Below, piece after piece: positions 38,793 through 48,040 of a stretch of DNA of 64,000 nt. The DNA is from Leptolyngbya sp. FACHB-261 (GTDB taxonomy: Bacteria > Cyanobacteriota > Cyanobacteriia > FACHB-261): the NCBI RefSeq assembly GCF_014696065.1, contig NZ_JACJPL010000002.1:62001-126000 (forward strand), in the 5' to 3' direction. The notes under the pieces were generated by a model that saw only the letters and a list, made by a program, of their open reading frames with translations, made no database searches and had not been told where the DNA came from. How positions within the stretch are numbered: the stretch's first letter is position 1; each line of letters begins with the position of its first letter. Made by a program: the position numbers and the translations under genes.

Positions 38793-40328
38793 TTAAAGGT
38801 ATGGTATGTCCGTCGCAACATCTGCCGCTGTTCTCTGTTTTGGTGGACCTGGAAAATTGAAGTCTCCGCCAGCGGCAAAGATATTACCGCCAGCGACCCT
38901 TTCTACAGCCTTCTTCTTTACACTGTGAGAAAGAATATTACCGTCTTTATCGCAGTGATAATGAATCACTAGAGCTGGTTGCGCAGGCGGAAGGACATTC
39001 TTCACGTCCACGATTTCACAACTGAGTCCATAGCGGCCGTCTCTTCGCGAGCCATCTGGATTTCTTTCCCACTGAGACAAAAACCAGCGGTGGGCATCAG
39101 CGACCTCGAATCCGGCGTTCTTGACCAACCACAACACTTCAAGACCATGGTCGACTAGAGGGTCTTGCAATCGGTTCCAGTATTGAAGAGCCATCACCTT
39201 CATCTCAGCCTCGCTTGCCGCTTTTTCTTGCTGCGCCTTGAGTGCTGCTTTCTCTTTCGCTTCCCCTTGATGAATTAGCCCTATGACAACTCGTGCAGCA
39301 GCGCGAATCTCGTTGCCCTTTAGCCCGTTCACTGAGCCTGACAGATCTAGGATAATCTTTAGCCCAGCTCGGATCTCCTCTAGATTCTCCCCACCCTTCT
39401 CAACCGCTTTCTTTATCTGGTTGTTGATCAACCCTCTCACTTCTCCTGGATTATCTCTCAACGTTTGTTGGATCATGGCTTTGAAATCAGCATTATCTCC
39501 AACTTCAGCTGTTACCCTGCCAATTTTTGCAGTCATGCGTTGAACATATGTCGTTTCCTGCAAAAGAGGTAATGAATTGCCTTTCTGCTGCACCACATGC
39601 GTTAACTCATGAGCAATTAGCTCCTGCCCATCTCGGCTCCCAGGGTTGTACCCTCCCTGCCGGAAAAAGATATCTTGTCCTGTCGTAAAAGCCTTTGCCT
39701 GAATGGATTGATTTAACTGGTCAGATTGCGGATCGGTATGAACTTTTACCCGACTAAAATCTGCGCCAAACACCCGTTCCATTGGCTTGCGAATATTGTC
39801 GGCCAATGGCTGTCCGCTCCCTCGTGACTGCTGAATTGATGTTTCCAACTCCGGTGGGGCAGACATTAAGCCGCCAGCGGATAGGCGTTGGACCACTGGC
39901 TTCATCATCAATTTGTCTTCATCCTCAGGCGTCTCCTCCCGCTGGATACTGCCTGCTGGCTTCATCTGGAGTTCTTCGTCCTCAGCCAGCCCCTCCCGCT
40001 GGAGCGTTTGGCTCGGAGGCTGATTGATTTGATTGACAACTTGATGCGCAACTCGATCGGCTTCTTGCTCATACCGATCTCCCGCAGCACCAATGGTTAG
40101 CTTAGGCTGCATGAGCACCGGCAAAGCGGCTGGCACCACTCGGGATGCATTGGGGCTATGGACTGGCACTGTCGTAAAGTTGAAATCAAATCGAGAGGTT
40201 GGCTCAGTCCTAGGGACCGCCTCTAATCCCCGTTGTACTTGGTTAACTGAGGTGTGAGGCAGAGCTTGAAAGGTTTGCTGAGAGGACTCACTCTGGGAGG
40301 TAGACTGATGGGCTCTATGCAACGTCAT
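38793..40328 (-). CDS. DUF4157 domain protein, putative toxin or eCIS cargo
   Basis: A 511-residue protein with a DUF4157 metallopeptidase-like domain (about 172-256): the signature includes RVFGADFSRVKVHTDPQSDQ, AKAFTTGQDIFFRQGGYNPG and the zinc-type HELTH at 240-244 followed by VVQQ. The N-terminal ~150 residues are low-complexity, with paired EEL(Q)MKP and IQREE-like repeats. The C-terminal half is charged and helical, ending in a domain with DAHRWFLSQWERNPDGSRRD and HYHCDKDGNILSH. DUF4157 proteins often occur with extracellular contractile injection systems and polymorphic toxins; no such structural genes are in this window. No immunity gene was recognised beside it. Confidence 0.8.
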   Translation of the reverse strand: MTLHRAHQSTSQSESSQQTFQALPHTSVNQVQRGLEAVPRTEPTSRFDFNFTTVPVHSPNASRVVPAALPVLMQPKLTIGAAGDRYEQEADRVAHQVVNQINQPPSQTLQREGLAEDEELQMKPAGSIQREETPEDEDKLMMKPVVQRLSAGGLMSAPPELETSIQQSRGSGQPLADNIRKPMERVFGADFSRVKVHTDPQSDQLNQSIQAKAFTTGQDIFFRQGGYNPGSRDGQELIAHELTHVVQQKGNSLPLLQETTYVQRMTAKIGRVTAEVGDNADFKAMIQQTLRDNPGEVRGLINNQIKKAVEKGGENLEEIRAGLKIILDLSGSVNGLKGNEIRAAARVVIGLIHQGEAKEKAALKAQQEKAASEAEMKVMALQYWNRLQDPLVDHGLEVLWLVKNAGFEVADAHRWFLSQWERNPDGSRRDGRYGLSCEIVDVKNVLPPAQPALVIHYHCDKDGNILSHSVKKKAVERVAGGNIFAAGGDFNFPGPPKQRTAADVATDIPYL

Positions 40329-40458
40329 ACTCGCAGCCTCACTTATCGGATAATTGGCATCCAGCTTTTTTGTGTCTGATTACTGAGACCCATAAAATCG
40401 TCAAAGTAATCATCAACCTAGACTACAACTATCTGCAATTGTCTTTGTGGGCATCTGC

Positions 40459-41118
40459 TTAACCTGACACCTGAAAAACTACAGACAGATTATTGGCTGG
40501 CATTGCAACGGTTTTAACCAGCACAAGCTTGTGAGCTTGGGCAGCAGCCACAACATCTTCTAAATCCCGTACGCCCCACTCTGGGTTCCGGCTCCGCAAA
40601 TTCTCGTCAAACCCGGCATTACTAGGTGCAGTATGCCTGCCACCCTGCTTAAAAGGACCGTACAAGTAGAGAATGCCACCGATTGGCAGAATCCGCCCTG
40701 CTCCTGCCATTAACCCTAGGCAAGCTGACCAAGGCGCGATGTGAATCATATTAATGTTGACAATTGCCGTAATCGGGTCCCGTTCGAAGTCCAACATTTG
40801 CAATGGCCCAGATGGCTTCTCTTCAACCACCCAAACTGGGTCACAAACATTCAGCGCAACCGGCGGGTGCAGGTTAGTCGCGGAGGAGCGTTCTTGCCAA
40901 GCAGCAATACTGGCTCGGGCTACTGGATCAGGATCCGAGGGAATCCACTTCCGAGGTTGCAACCGAGGTGCAAAGAAGACAGCATGTTCACCAGTGCCAC
41001 TGGAGATTTCTAGCACAGTTCCAGTAGGCGGTAGAACCTGTAAAAGTACCTCTAGAATCGGCTCTTGATTGCGCTGGGTAGCCGGGGCATATTGTCGGGC
41101 ATCGGGAGATCCATGCAT
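40459..41118 (-). CDS. DUF938 family SAM-dependent methyltransferase
   Basis: A 219-residue protein of the DUF938 family. It begins with the family hallmark PDARQYAPATQRNQEPILEV. The SAM-binding motif is VLEISSGTGEHAVFFAPRL, and later blocks are KWIPSDPDP, NINMIHIAPW and LYLYGPFKQGGRHTAPSNAG, all typical. The family is a predicted class I methyltransferase of unknown substrate. It follows, 36 nt downstream on the same strand, the DUF779 gene and may be in its transcription unit. Confidence 0.87.
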   Translation of the reverse strand: MHGSPDARQYAPATQRNQEPILEVLLQVLPPTGTVLEISSGTGEHAVFFAPRLQPRKWIPSDPDPVARASIAAWQERSSATNLHPPVALNVCDPVWVVEEKPSGPLQMLDFERDPITAIVNINMIHIAPWSACLGLMAGAGRILPIGGILYLYGPFKQGGRHTAPSNAGFDENLRSRNPEWGVRDLEDVVAAAQAHKLVLVKTVAMPANNLSVVFQVSG

Positions 41119-41154
41119 TTGAATTCTGTAGTTCCAGTCGGGACCCCATCATTT

Positions 41155-41514
41155 TCAACCAGGATCAACTCCCTCCAACAAGCGAGAGCGAGTGATAAAG
41201 CGTTCGCCATTCGGTCCATCTAGGGAAAAATCGCTGCCGCCTGGACCTGGGGCAACATCAATAATCAGCTGTGTGTGTTTCCAATACTCATATTGCGCTG
41301 CATGCATGTAGAAGGGACATCCCCCAATTTGACCAAGCAAAATATCTCGCTCCCCAACCTTCAATTCGCCATCGGGATAGCACATGGGAGCACTGCCATC
41401 ACAACAGCCGCCCGACTGGTGAAACATCAGCGGACCGTGTTGGGATTTGAGCAGATCGATCAGAGCCAGAGCAGTCTCAGTAGCAACAACTTGGGCAGTT
41501 TTGATAGGAGCCAT
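41155..41514 (-). CDS. DUF779 family protein linked to aldehyde dehydrogenase
   Basis: A 119-residue protein of the DUF779 family: GPLMFHQSGGCCDGSAPMCY with a Cys-Cys and a third Cys, GERDILLGQIGGCPFYMHAA and WKHTQLIIDVAPGPGGSDFS. Such genes are regularly found beside AcoD/ExaC-type aldehyde dehydrogenases, and the dehydrogenase is directly upstream here. The conserved cysteines and histidines suggest metal binding or a redox role, which is inference. The 100-nt gap between the two genes contains a 10-bp hairpin (41552-41578). Confidence 0.87.
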   Translation of the reverse strand: MAPIKTAQVVATETALALIDLLKSQHGPLMFHQSGGCCDGSAPMCYPDGELKVGERDILLGQIGGCPFYMHAAQYEYWKHTQLIIDVAPGPGGSDFSLDGPNGERFITRSRLLEGVDPG

Positions 41515-41551
41515 TCGTACCTCCTGCGGACCATTCAGAGTTCAATAGAGA

Positions 41552-41578
41552 TTGCAGGGGCGGTACTTGCCCCTGCAA
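41552..41578. repeat. Hairpin between aldehyde dehydrogenase and DUF779 genes
   Basis: TTGCAGGGGC (41552-41561) and GCCCCTGCAA (41569-41578) form a perfect 10-bp stem with loop GGTACTT. No T-run follows on the minus strand, so it is more likely an RNA stabiliser, processing site or dispersed palindrome than a full terminator. Confidence 0.65.
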
Positions 41579-41616
41579 ATTTCAACTATCAATTGCTGTC
41601 GAGATGGGGCTATTAA

Positions 41617-43137
41617 CTAAAAGAAGCCAAGCGCTTTAGAGCTGTAGCTGACCAGAACATTCTTGGTCTGTTGATAGTGCGTCAACATCATTTTGTGACC
41701 TTCTCGACCGATACCCGACTGTTTGTAGCCCCCAAAAGTAGCGTGAGCCGGGTAGAGGTGATAGCAATTCGTCCAGACACGTCCCGCTTGAAGTTTGCGT
41801 CCCATGCGGTAAGCCCGATTGCTATCGCGAGTCCAGATGCCAGCTCCCAGGCCATAGAGCGTATCGTTAGCAATTGCCAGTGCTTCTGCTTCATCCTTGA
41901 AAGTGGTTACTGCTAGTACTGGACCAAAGATTTCTTCCTGGAAGATGCGCATTTGGTTGTGGCCTTTGAAGACTGTGGGCTTGTAGTAGTAGCCCCCGCT
42001 CAAGTCACCAGATAGCTCGGCACGCTCGCCGCCAATCAGACACTCTGCTCCTTCCTGTTTGCCCAAGTCGATATAAGACTGGATTTTTTCGATCTGATTA
42101 ACTGAAACCTGCGCACCTAACATGGTTTCTGGGTCAAGGGGATTGCCCTGACGAATTCGGGCGATTCGCTCTAGTGCTCGCGCCATGAAACGTTCATAAA
42201 TCGATTTATGAATCAGGGCTCGCGAGGGACAAGTGCAAACCTCACCTTGATTGAAGGCAAATAGCACTAAACCTTCGATTGCTTTGTCTAGAAAATCGTC
42301 GTCAGCAGCAGCAACATCTTCAAAGAAAATATTGGGAGATTTGCCGCCTAGTTCCAGGGTTACGGGGATAATATTCTGAGACGCATACTGCATAATCAAG
42401 CGCCCTGTGGTTGTCTCGCCCGTGAAAGCAACCTTGGCAATGCGGGGACTGGTAGCTAGCGCCTTACCAATCACGCTACCAGAGCCATTGATCACATTGA
42501 TCACCCCGGCAGGCAGCAGGTCCCCAATCAATTCCATCAGCACCAAAATCGAGGCTGGTGTAGGACTAGCAGGTTTGAGAATGACACAGTTACCCGCTGC
42601 TAAAGCAGGCGCTAATTTCCAGGCTGCCATCAGCAATGGAAAATTCCAAGGAATGATTTGCCCAACCACACCTAGGGGCTCATGGAAGTGATAGGCAACC
42701 GTATCTTGATCGATTTCGCTGATGCCTCCTTCTTGCGCCCGAATGGCACTTGCAAAGTAGCGAAATTGATCAACAGCCAATGGAAGGTCCGCCGCCGTGG
42801 TCTCGCGAATGGGTTTGCCGTTCTCCCAGGTCTCCACAGTAGCCAGCCGCTCTAGATTTTCTTCTATGCGGTCAGCAATTCGCAGCAGAATACGGGCTCT
42901 TTCAGCCACTGAAGTATTCGCCCAATTTTCTTTGGCGGCGTGAGCAGCATCCAAGGCCAGCTCCAAATCAGTCACATCTGAATTAGGAACCTGACACAGG
43001 GGTTTACCTGTAATTGGTGTTAGATTATCGACATAGCGCCGACTCGCAGGCGGCACCCATTTTCCACCAATGAAATTGTCATAGCGAGCATGAAAAATTT
43101 TGTCGCTTTCTAATTTAAGCGGTGCAGAGACAACCAT
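41617..43137 (-). CDS. NAD-dependent aldehyde dehydrogenase (AcoD/ExaC-like)
   Basis: A 506-residue aldehyde dehydrogenase. The NAD-binding part has [20 protein letters not shown] and NCVILKPAS, then [15 protein letters not shown]; the general-base Glu lies in [14 protein letters not shown] and the catalytic Cys in [14 protein letters not shown], the variant typical of acetaldehyde dehydrogenases (Cys-Thr-Cys-Pro). C-terminal [10 protein letters not shown] and [14 protein letters not shown] complete the family pattern. Length is normal. The downstream DUF779 gene supports an AcoD/ExaC-type role in oxidising acetaldehyde or similar aldehydes. Confidence 0.93.
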   Translation of the reverse strand: MVVSAPLKLESDKIFHARYDNFIGGKWVPPASRRYVDNLTPITGKPLCQVPNSDVTDLELALDAAHAAKENWANTSVAERARILLRIADRIEENLERLATVETWENGKPIRETTAADLPLAVDQFRYFASAIRAQEGGISEIDQDTVAYHFHEPLGVVGQIIPWNFPLLMAAWKLAPALAAGNCVILKPASPTPASILVLMELIGDLLPAGVINVINGSGSVIGKALATSPRIAKVAFTGETTTGRLIMQYASQNIIPVTLELGGKSPNIFFEDVAAADDDFLDKAIEGLVLFAFNQGEVCTCPSRALIHKSIYERFMARALERIARIRQGNPLDPETMLGAQVSVNQIEKIQSYIDLGKQEGAECLIGGERAELSGDLSGGYYYKPTVFKGHNQMRIFQEEIFGPVLAVTTFKDEAEALAIANDTLYGLGAGIWTRDSNRAYRMGRKLQAGRVWTNCYHLYPAHATFGGYKQSGIGREGHKMMLTHYQQTKNVLVSYSSKALGFF

Positions 43138-43335
43138 TTTAAGCCTCCTAAAAGTGAGGTCTGTGAGCTATTTGTAGCGATAGCTCACAGCAACTGGCTA
43201 GAAGCTTAATCTATCATCTGTCTCTACTGAATCTCAGCCTCAAACATGCTTTTCAAGAAAATGGCACGAAATGTAATTCTAAAGAGATGCAGTGTATAGA
43301 TCTGTATTCTCAGAGAGTTAAATCAACGAAGATAG

Positions 43336-43362
43336 TGAGGTGGCAAAACAGCGACCACCTCA
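43336..43362 (-). terminator. Hairpin downstream of the pentapeptide gene
   Basis: TGAGGTGG (43336-43343) and CCACCTCA (43355-43362) pair perfectly, 34 nt past the stop of the pentapeptide gene. There is no long T-run, so termination is only suggested. Confidence 0.45.
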
Positions 43363-43395
43363 TCACCACTTAACTAGCCCCTTTGGTTAGCCCTT

Positions 43396-43941
43396 CTAAG
43401 TAGCTAGATTGCTATCTCCGCCCTCCAAAATCGTTCCTTCTAATTTAGTGTTCTCTAGGTTGGCTCCACTCAGAGTCGCCTCCTCTAACGAGGCATCGGT
43501 GAGGTTTGCCTCTTGCAGGTTCGCGGCTGCCAGATCTGCACCACTGAGGTCAGCCGCTTCTAAATTGGCTCCGCTCAGGTCGGCCTGATGCAACTCGGCT
43601 TGGCTGAGGTCTGCTTGCACCAGGTTGGCCACTTGAAGATCGGCCTGGCTTAGATTGGCGCCGTCTAGAATTGCCCCTTCCAGGATTGCCCCATCTAGAA
43701 TCGCATCCCGCAGGTCAGTTCCACTTAGGTCAGCTTGAGTCAGATTGGCACCGTTCAAATCAGCGCCACTGAGATCGGCACGGCTGAGGTTAGCGCGCTT
43801 CAGATTCGCTCCGTCCAGGGAGGCACCGCTCAGAACCGTGCCACTGAGGTCAACGCCCTCCAAGTTGGCTTCCCGTAGGTCAATTGCACCAAACTCTCTT
43901 TCGCCCGCCGTATAACGCTTCGTGAGTTCTTCCGTGTTCAT
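43396..43941 (-). CDS. Pentapeptide-repeat protein
   Basis: A 181-residue protein that is almost entirely A(D/N)LxX pentapeptide repeats, about 30 units from residue ~20 on (for example ANLKRANLSRADLSGADLNG). This predicts a right-handed quadrilateral beta-helix about 7-8 coils long. ATG 43941 is preceded by AAGGTGAGGG and yields MNTEELTKRYTAGEREF, a common start in cyanobacterial members; the frame upstream is not repeat-like. No signal peptide, so cytoplasmic. Function is unknown; only a minority of the family are gyrase-protecting. Confidence 0.88.
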   Translation of the reverse strand: MNTEELTKRYTAGEREFGAIDLREANLEGVDLSGTVLSGASLDGANLKRANLSRADLSGADLNGANLTQADLSGTDLRDAILDGAILEGAILDGANLSQADLQVANLVQADLSQAELHQADLSGANLEAADLSGADLAAANLQEANLTDASLEEATLSGANLENTKLEGTILEGGDSNLAT

Positions 43942-44233
43942 TTCCCTCACCTTTTTATATGAGCTAAGACCAGCCTGGGCACCAATGCAACGATTAACGT
44001 AACGACTAACGTGCTGAACAGCCAATCGCTAAAACGCTGCGTTACAAAGGTCACACCCCTTTATCAGGTGTAAGTTAGGGATATGGATTGAACACCTGCC
44101 CACAGGTACACTTTGCAAATGTGGCTAAAGAGATAGCTGTCAAAGCCGGGTTCGTGGCAGCTATCATCCTATAAACATCTCTAGCCATCTAGCCATTTAA
44201 TCAAGTAGACCTCGGCAGCCATCTCGACTTGCC

Positions 44234-45581
44234 TTAGCAAGACATTTCTACACCTCGTCGCGCCCCCATGACCATCCTCACGCCTCGTGCTGGGGCCAGT
44301 GTTACCCCCCGACGCTTTGGATGCTCTGGGCTATGGTCTGCAAGAGCTAGTTCGTAGCGTCGCAAAACTGTGGCCAACACTAATTTCATCTCAAATGAAG
44401 CTAACGCCTCACCAATACAACGACGCACCCCGCCACCAAAGGGTAGGAACTCATAGGGAGAAAATTGACGTTCTAAAAATCGTTCTGGCTTAAATTGCCT
44501 GGGATTTGGATAAAGGTCCTCACGGTGATGAGTGAGATAAATACAGCCGTAAAGCCTCGTACCAGGCTCTAGAGAATAACCCAGTAGTTCCACCGGTTCT
44601 TTCACTGCTCGTGGCACAGTCAGCATAGCTACTGGGTAAATCCTCAGCGTCTCATTACAGACTGCCGTTAGATAAGGTAGCCGGGTAATGCTCAAGGGGT
44701 CTGGCTCGTTTCCCAGAGTTTCTAGTTCCCGAAGCAGCTTTTCCCGGATATCTGTAGACTTATAAACCCAGTACAAGGCCCAGGCAATCGCTGTGGCAGT
44801 AGTCTCATGGCCGGCTAGCAGCAAGGTCATTAACTCATCGCGTAATTCGACATCAGTCATCCCTTCTCCGGTTTCATCACGAGCACAGAGAAGTAAGCTG
44901 AGAATATCTAAATGCGAAGCGTCAATGCGTTCTCGACGCTCACGAATTTCTGCATAGAGGCACTCGTCAATTTGTCGTTGCAAATGACGAACATATCCCC
45001 AAGGGCTTTTAGGGCCTAAGTCTTTTTGCAAAGATGGGAAAAAGAGTAATCCTGCTAGAAATGGTGACTGAAATGCATCTGTTAGGGCTGCGATCCGCTG
45101 TTTGAGCTGATAAAATCGCTCCCTATCTGAAACACCGAAAACCACCTTCAAAATCACTGCCATTGAGATATCTTGCATCACGCTACGAGCCGTAAAAGCT
45201 TGGCCCGATGACAACTGAGCAAACTCTTCTTCTGCCAACTCAATAATCAGTTGTCCATAGGTCCGCATACGCTCACCCTGACATCAACTTACGCTCACGT
45301 CGATGGCGCTCACCTTCTAACAGGAACATAGAATGATCCCCGACCAACGGCTGTAGAAGCTGATTGGAGGGAGCGATAAATTGCTTGGCATCGTTGGAGA
45401 AAATCTGCTGAATGGCCTGAGGGTTGCTTACGAGCAGTAGTACGTCAGTATTGCCAATTACAGGGGCATTGAAGACGTCGCCATAGCGCTGTCCAGCACT
45501 ACCCATGTAGCCCAAAGGGTCCAATGTGTATTGAACCTTCTGCAACCACTGAGGTGTTTTCGGCCCATCGGGGAGTTTCAT
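44234..45581 (-). pseudogene. Cytochrome P450 (CYP110-like), inactivated by a small deletion
   Basis: Two frames form one P450. The first (45273-45581) has MKLPDGPKTPQWLQKVQYTL and ends LLEGERHRRERKLMSG and a stop. The second (44234-45268) begins MRTYGQLI and carries AGHETT (I helix), ETLR (ExxR, K helix) and the heme loop FGGGVRRCIGEA. The usual text at the join in CYP110-like proteins is LLMPPFHGERMR; here MPPFH is reduced to 7 nt, consistent with a deletion of about 8 nt. The rest has no further damage, so the loss is recent or a sequencing error. P450s of this group hydroxylate alkanes, fatty acids or terpenes. Confidence 0.85.
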
Positions 45582-45737
45582 CGTTAGCACCGCCAAGATC
45601 AGCATTAACTCAGCCTACAACAGGGCAATAGTAATGCGCGATAATCCGCTCAACCCTCTAAAAATTAGATAGGGTGCTTAACTCTACCATCTTGCTCGGA
45701 AGTAGTTGAGCTAGCAGCAATACATAATGGCGTCTCC

Positions 45738-46406
45738 TTAGCCCAAGTGTTTTCCCACAAATTGTAAGCAGGCGTACAAGATCAAGTTCTCCCCCACTAA
45801 TTCAGAGGATTCTTCAAAGGCAGCCCGAAAATTTTCTATGGATATCCCGACTATGTATTCTTGATTAATCGCTCGGGAATAAGAGCCTTTCAGCAGAATA
45901 TCTTTGAGAATTTCAGAGCCGTAGCCTCCTAATACAAAGATCCCAATTCCAATCAGTACAAAACAGGTTTCACGACGATAATGATGCCAAAGGGTAACAA
46001 AATCTCGATATCGCCATACCATTAGAGCTGTAAATAAGCTTAGATACAACCATTTCCAGTTCTGTCCTGCTAACCACTGATCCAGATGCAGATGAATTTT
46101 AAATAGTTCATCAAATGCAGCATAAAACACCAGAACAGCAAATGTGGTCAAAAAAGACCGTGACGGATGAGGAAATCGCGTTCGAGGTTGTGGCAGTACC
46201 CACAAAATGAGCAGTCCAATCATCAGAAAATGTAGGGCCTGAAGCAGAGATGGCAGTGTGCCTTGACCATTAAAGTCAACGGGGGAATAAACCTGACCTG
46301 TGACAGCGATACTACCCAAGTACACGAAAACAATGAGCACCTCAATTGCAATCAGACCAAGGAGCAAATAACTACTGGTCTGCCGAAGGTGTTTAGCTGT
46401 GAGCAT
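45738..46406 (-). CDS. Integral membrane protein of unknown function
   Basis: A 222-residue protein with about five or six transmembrane helices: YLLLGLIAIEVLIVFVYLG, LHFLMIGLLILWVL, FLTTFAVLVFYAAF, YLSLFTALMVW and CFVLIGIGIFVLGGYG. Between helices are charged loops (DELFKIHLHLDQWL, HHYRRE). No family recognised. The histidine/acid-containing segment after helix 3 (FDELFKIHLHLDQW) might be functional. It is the next gene upstream, on the same strand, of the broken P450, 157 nt away. Confidence 0.6.
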   Translation of the reverse strand: MLTAKHLRQTSSYLLLGLIAIEVLIVFVYLGSIAVTGQVYSPVDFNGQGTLPSLLQALHFLMIGLLILWVLPQPRTRFPHPSRSFLTTFAVLVFYAAFDELFKIHLHLDQWLAGQNWKWLYLSLFTALMVWRYRDFVTLWHHYRRETCFVLIGIGIFVLGGYGSEILKDILLKGSYSRAINQEYIVGISIENFRAAFEESSELVGENLILYACLQFVGKHLG

Positions 46407-46830
46407 TTTGGGATAGAGATGAGGATTTCATCTCCGTTCTAGCTGTCTTTAGCTGCATTGTCAGGATATGAAGATTGAGTGTGATCCAACTAGAGTCACT
46501 GACTGCTTGGCTATCTGTATTGACCCTAAGGTACTTATAAACTTTCTTCTATATCTTCAAGTACCCAAGGCACCTTCGCAGTGAATTCGATTTGCACTAA
46601 CGGCTTCCCTTTAAATGAGTTCCAGCAAAGCCCTATTTTCTCAGTAAAACTAGTACAGAAGCACTCTGCAACCAGCCTCAGTTCAAAACTGCAAACTTTC
46701 GTCTGAGCGTCATACTCACTAGCAGGAACTTTTGCATCATCTCCAGACTGCAGCCATTCAGGTCGACGCTAAGCTTAAGCAGCCTTGCACTGTTTTCCTC
46801 AACTTGAAGATTAGTGCACCGAACGAGCCT
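46407..46830. other. Intergenic stretch holding a possible gene relic
   Basis: About 420 nt. On the minus strand 46535-46768 stays open and reads like protein (see that entry). No other feature seen. Confidence 0.4.
46535..46768 (-). pseudogene. Possible C-terminal gene fragment without start codon
   Basis: 77 codons beginning RRPEWLQSGDDAKVPASEYD, followed by KVCSFELRLVAECFCTSFTE and IEFTAKVPWVLEDIEESL, then a stop. Alternation of polar and hydrophobic residues looks like beta-strands of a real protein, but there is no ATG, GTG or TTG near its beginning and a stop precedes it. A second frame upstream (LLKLSVDLNGCSLEMM) could be its displaced N-terminus. No family recognised. Confidence 0.35.
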
Positions 46831-47841
46831 TTACAACACTTTCTGACGCAATTGCGGAAATACTTTGGACACTTTATTTAGCAGATAGTCGCCATAGGTG
46901 CCGCGAAACTCGTGAACACTGGCTCGGTCCCAGCGTTCAGACTTATTGTCATTAATCTCTTTAACAATCTTGATCGGTTGTACTTCTGCATTAAAATTTG
47001 GGTCGAAGAAGAAAGGAAAAGATAGACGATCTCGGCCTGCCGTATTCTGCACTCGGTGGGGAGTGGATAGATACTGCCCTCCAGTCATGCGGTCCAACAT
47101 ATCGCCGATGTTGCACACAAACGAGTTAGGAATTGGAGGTGCAGCGATCCACTGAGACTTGATCTTCACTTGCAACCCACCTGACTCATCCTGTTTGAGA
47201 ATGGTTAGCAAGCCGTAGTCCGTGTGCTCACCAACTCCCCAATCCGAGCCAAGCTCAGGCCTAGATGCATTGGGAGGATAGTTAAAGATGCGAAACAAGG
47301 TCAAAGGATCTGAGGTGCAATGCTTGGCAAAATAGGATTCTTCCAGGCCAAGGCTGAGGGCAATGCCCGCCAGCAGTGTGTAGCCCAACTGCGTCATTGC
47401 GGCCATGTAAGCCAACACAATTGGTCGAAATTGCGGCAACTCGGCAGGAAACAAGTTAGGACCATGCATTGGTGTCCCTGACTTCACGAGTGGGTGATCA
47501 TCCTCAAGTTGGGTACCAAAGTAAATCCCTTCCTTGAGATCAGGTTTGCCAGAGGTCAGTTCATTCCCAACTGGAAAATATCCGCGCCAAGCCCTACCCC
47601 CCCGCGCCATGTTGATTTCAAGCTTGGTCCCCAGATCTTGAGCAAAAAACTGGCTACTGACTGCCTCTAGTTGTTGTTGTAGATGTTCATCGACACCATG
47701 ACCAACGATGTAAAAGAAGCCAAACTCACGGCAGGCCTGCCCAATCTGGACTGCAATTTCATCACGCCCATCTGTGCTGCCTACTAACGCACTGATGTCG
47801 ATGATCGGAATCTGTAATTGGCTATCTTGTAAGCTTTTCAT
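46831..47841 (-). CDS. 2-oxoglutarate/Fe(II)-dependent oxygenase, isopenicillin N synthase-like
   Basis: A 336-residue double-stranded beta-helix oxygenase. The N-terminal DIOX_N part has IPIIDISALVGS and CREFGFFYIVGHGV. The iron ligands are His and Asp in GEHTDYGLLTIL and His in STPHRVQNT; the 2-oxoglutarate-binding R-x-S is RLSFPFFFDP. GLQVK and NIGDMLDRMTGGQY are typical of the family, which includes plant-like gibberellin and flavonoid oxidases and bacterial ethylene-forming relatives. Substrate is unknown. Single gene on the minus strand. Confidence 0.87.
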   Translation of the reverse strand: MKSLQDSQLQIPIIDISALVGSTDGRDEIAVQIGQACREFGFFYIVGHGVDEHLQQQLEAVSSQFFAQDLGTKLEINMARGGRAWRGYFPVGNELTSGKPDLKEGIYFGTQLEDDHPLVKSGTPMHGPNLFPAELPQFRPIVLAYMAAMTQLGYTLLAGIALSLGLEESYFAKHCTSDPLTLFRIFNYPPNASRPELGSDWGVGEHTDYGLLTILKQDESGGLQVKIKSQWIAAPPIPNSFVCNIGDMLDRMTGGQYLSTPHRVQNTAGRDRLSFPFFFDPNFNAEVQPIKIVKEINDNKSERWDRASVHEFRGTYGDYLLNKVSKVFPQLRQKVL

Positions 47842-48040
47842 ATTACGATTGCCAGTCCTATCCAGTACCTAATGTAATCGTTAGTCCCAAGCGAGCATGA
47901 GCCTCTTAAAACTGATAAAGATTGAGGCTCTAAGCTTGAGCACTCATACTTCTAATAGCTTAAAGAGGGCAATCACTGAAGGAGGGGCAGTTTCCTACCC
48001 CTCTACATCGCTCTGTTCAATTATCTAGGCTTTAACTGGG

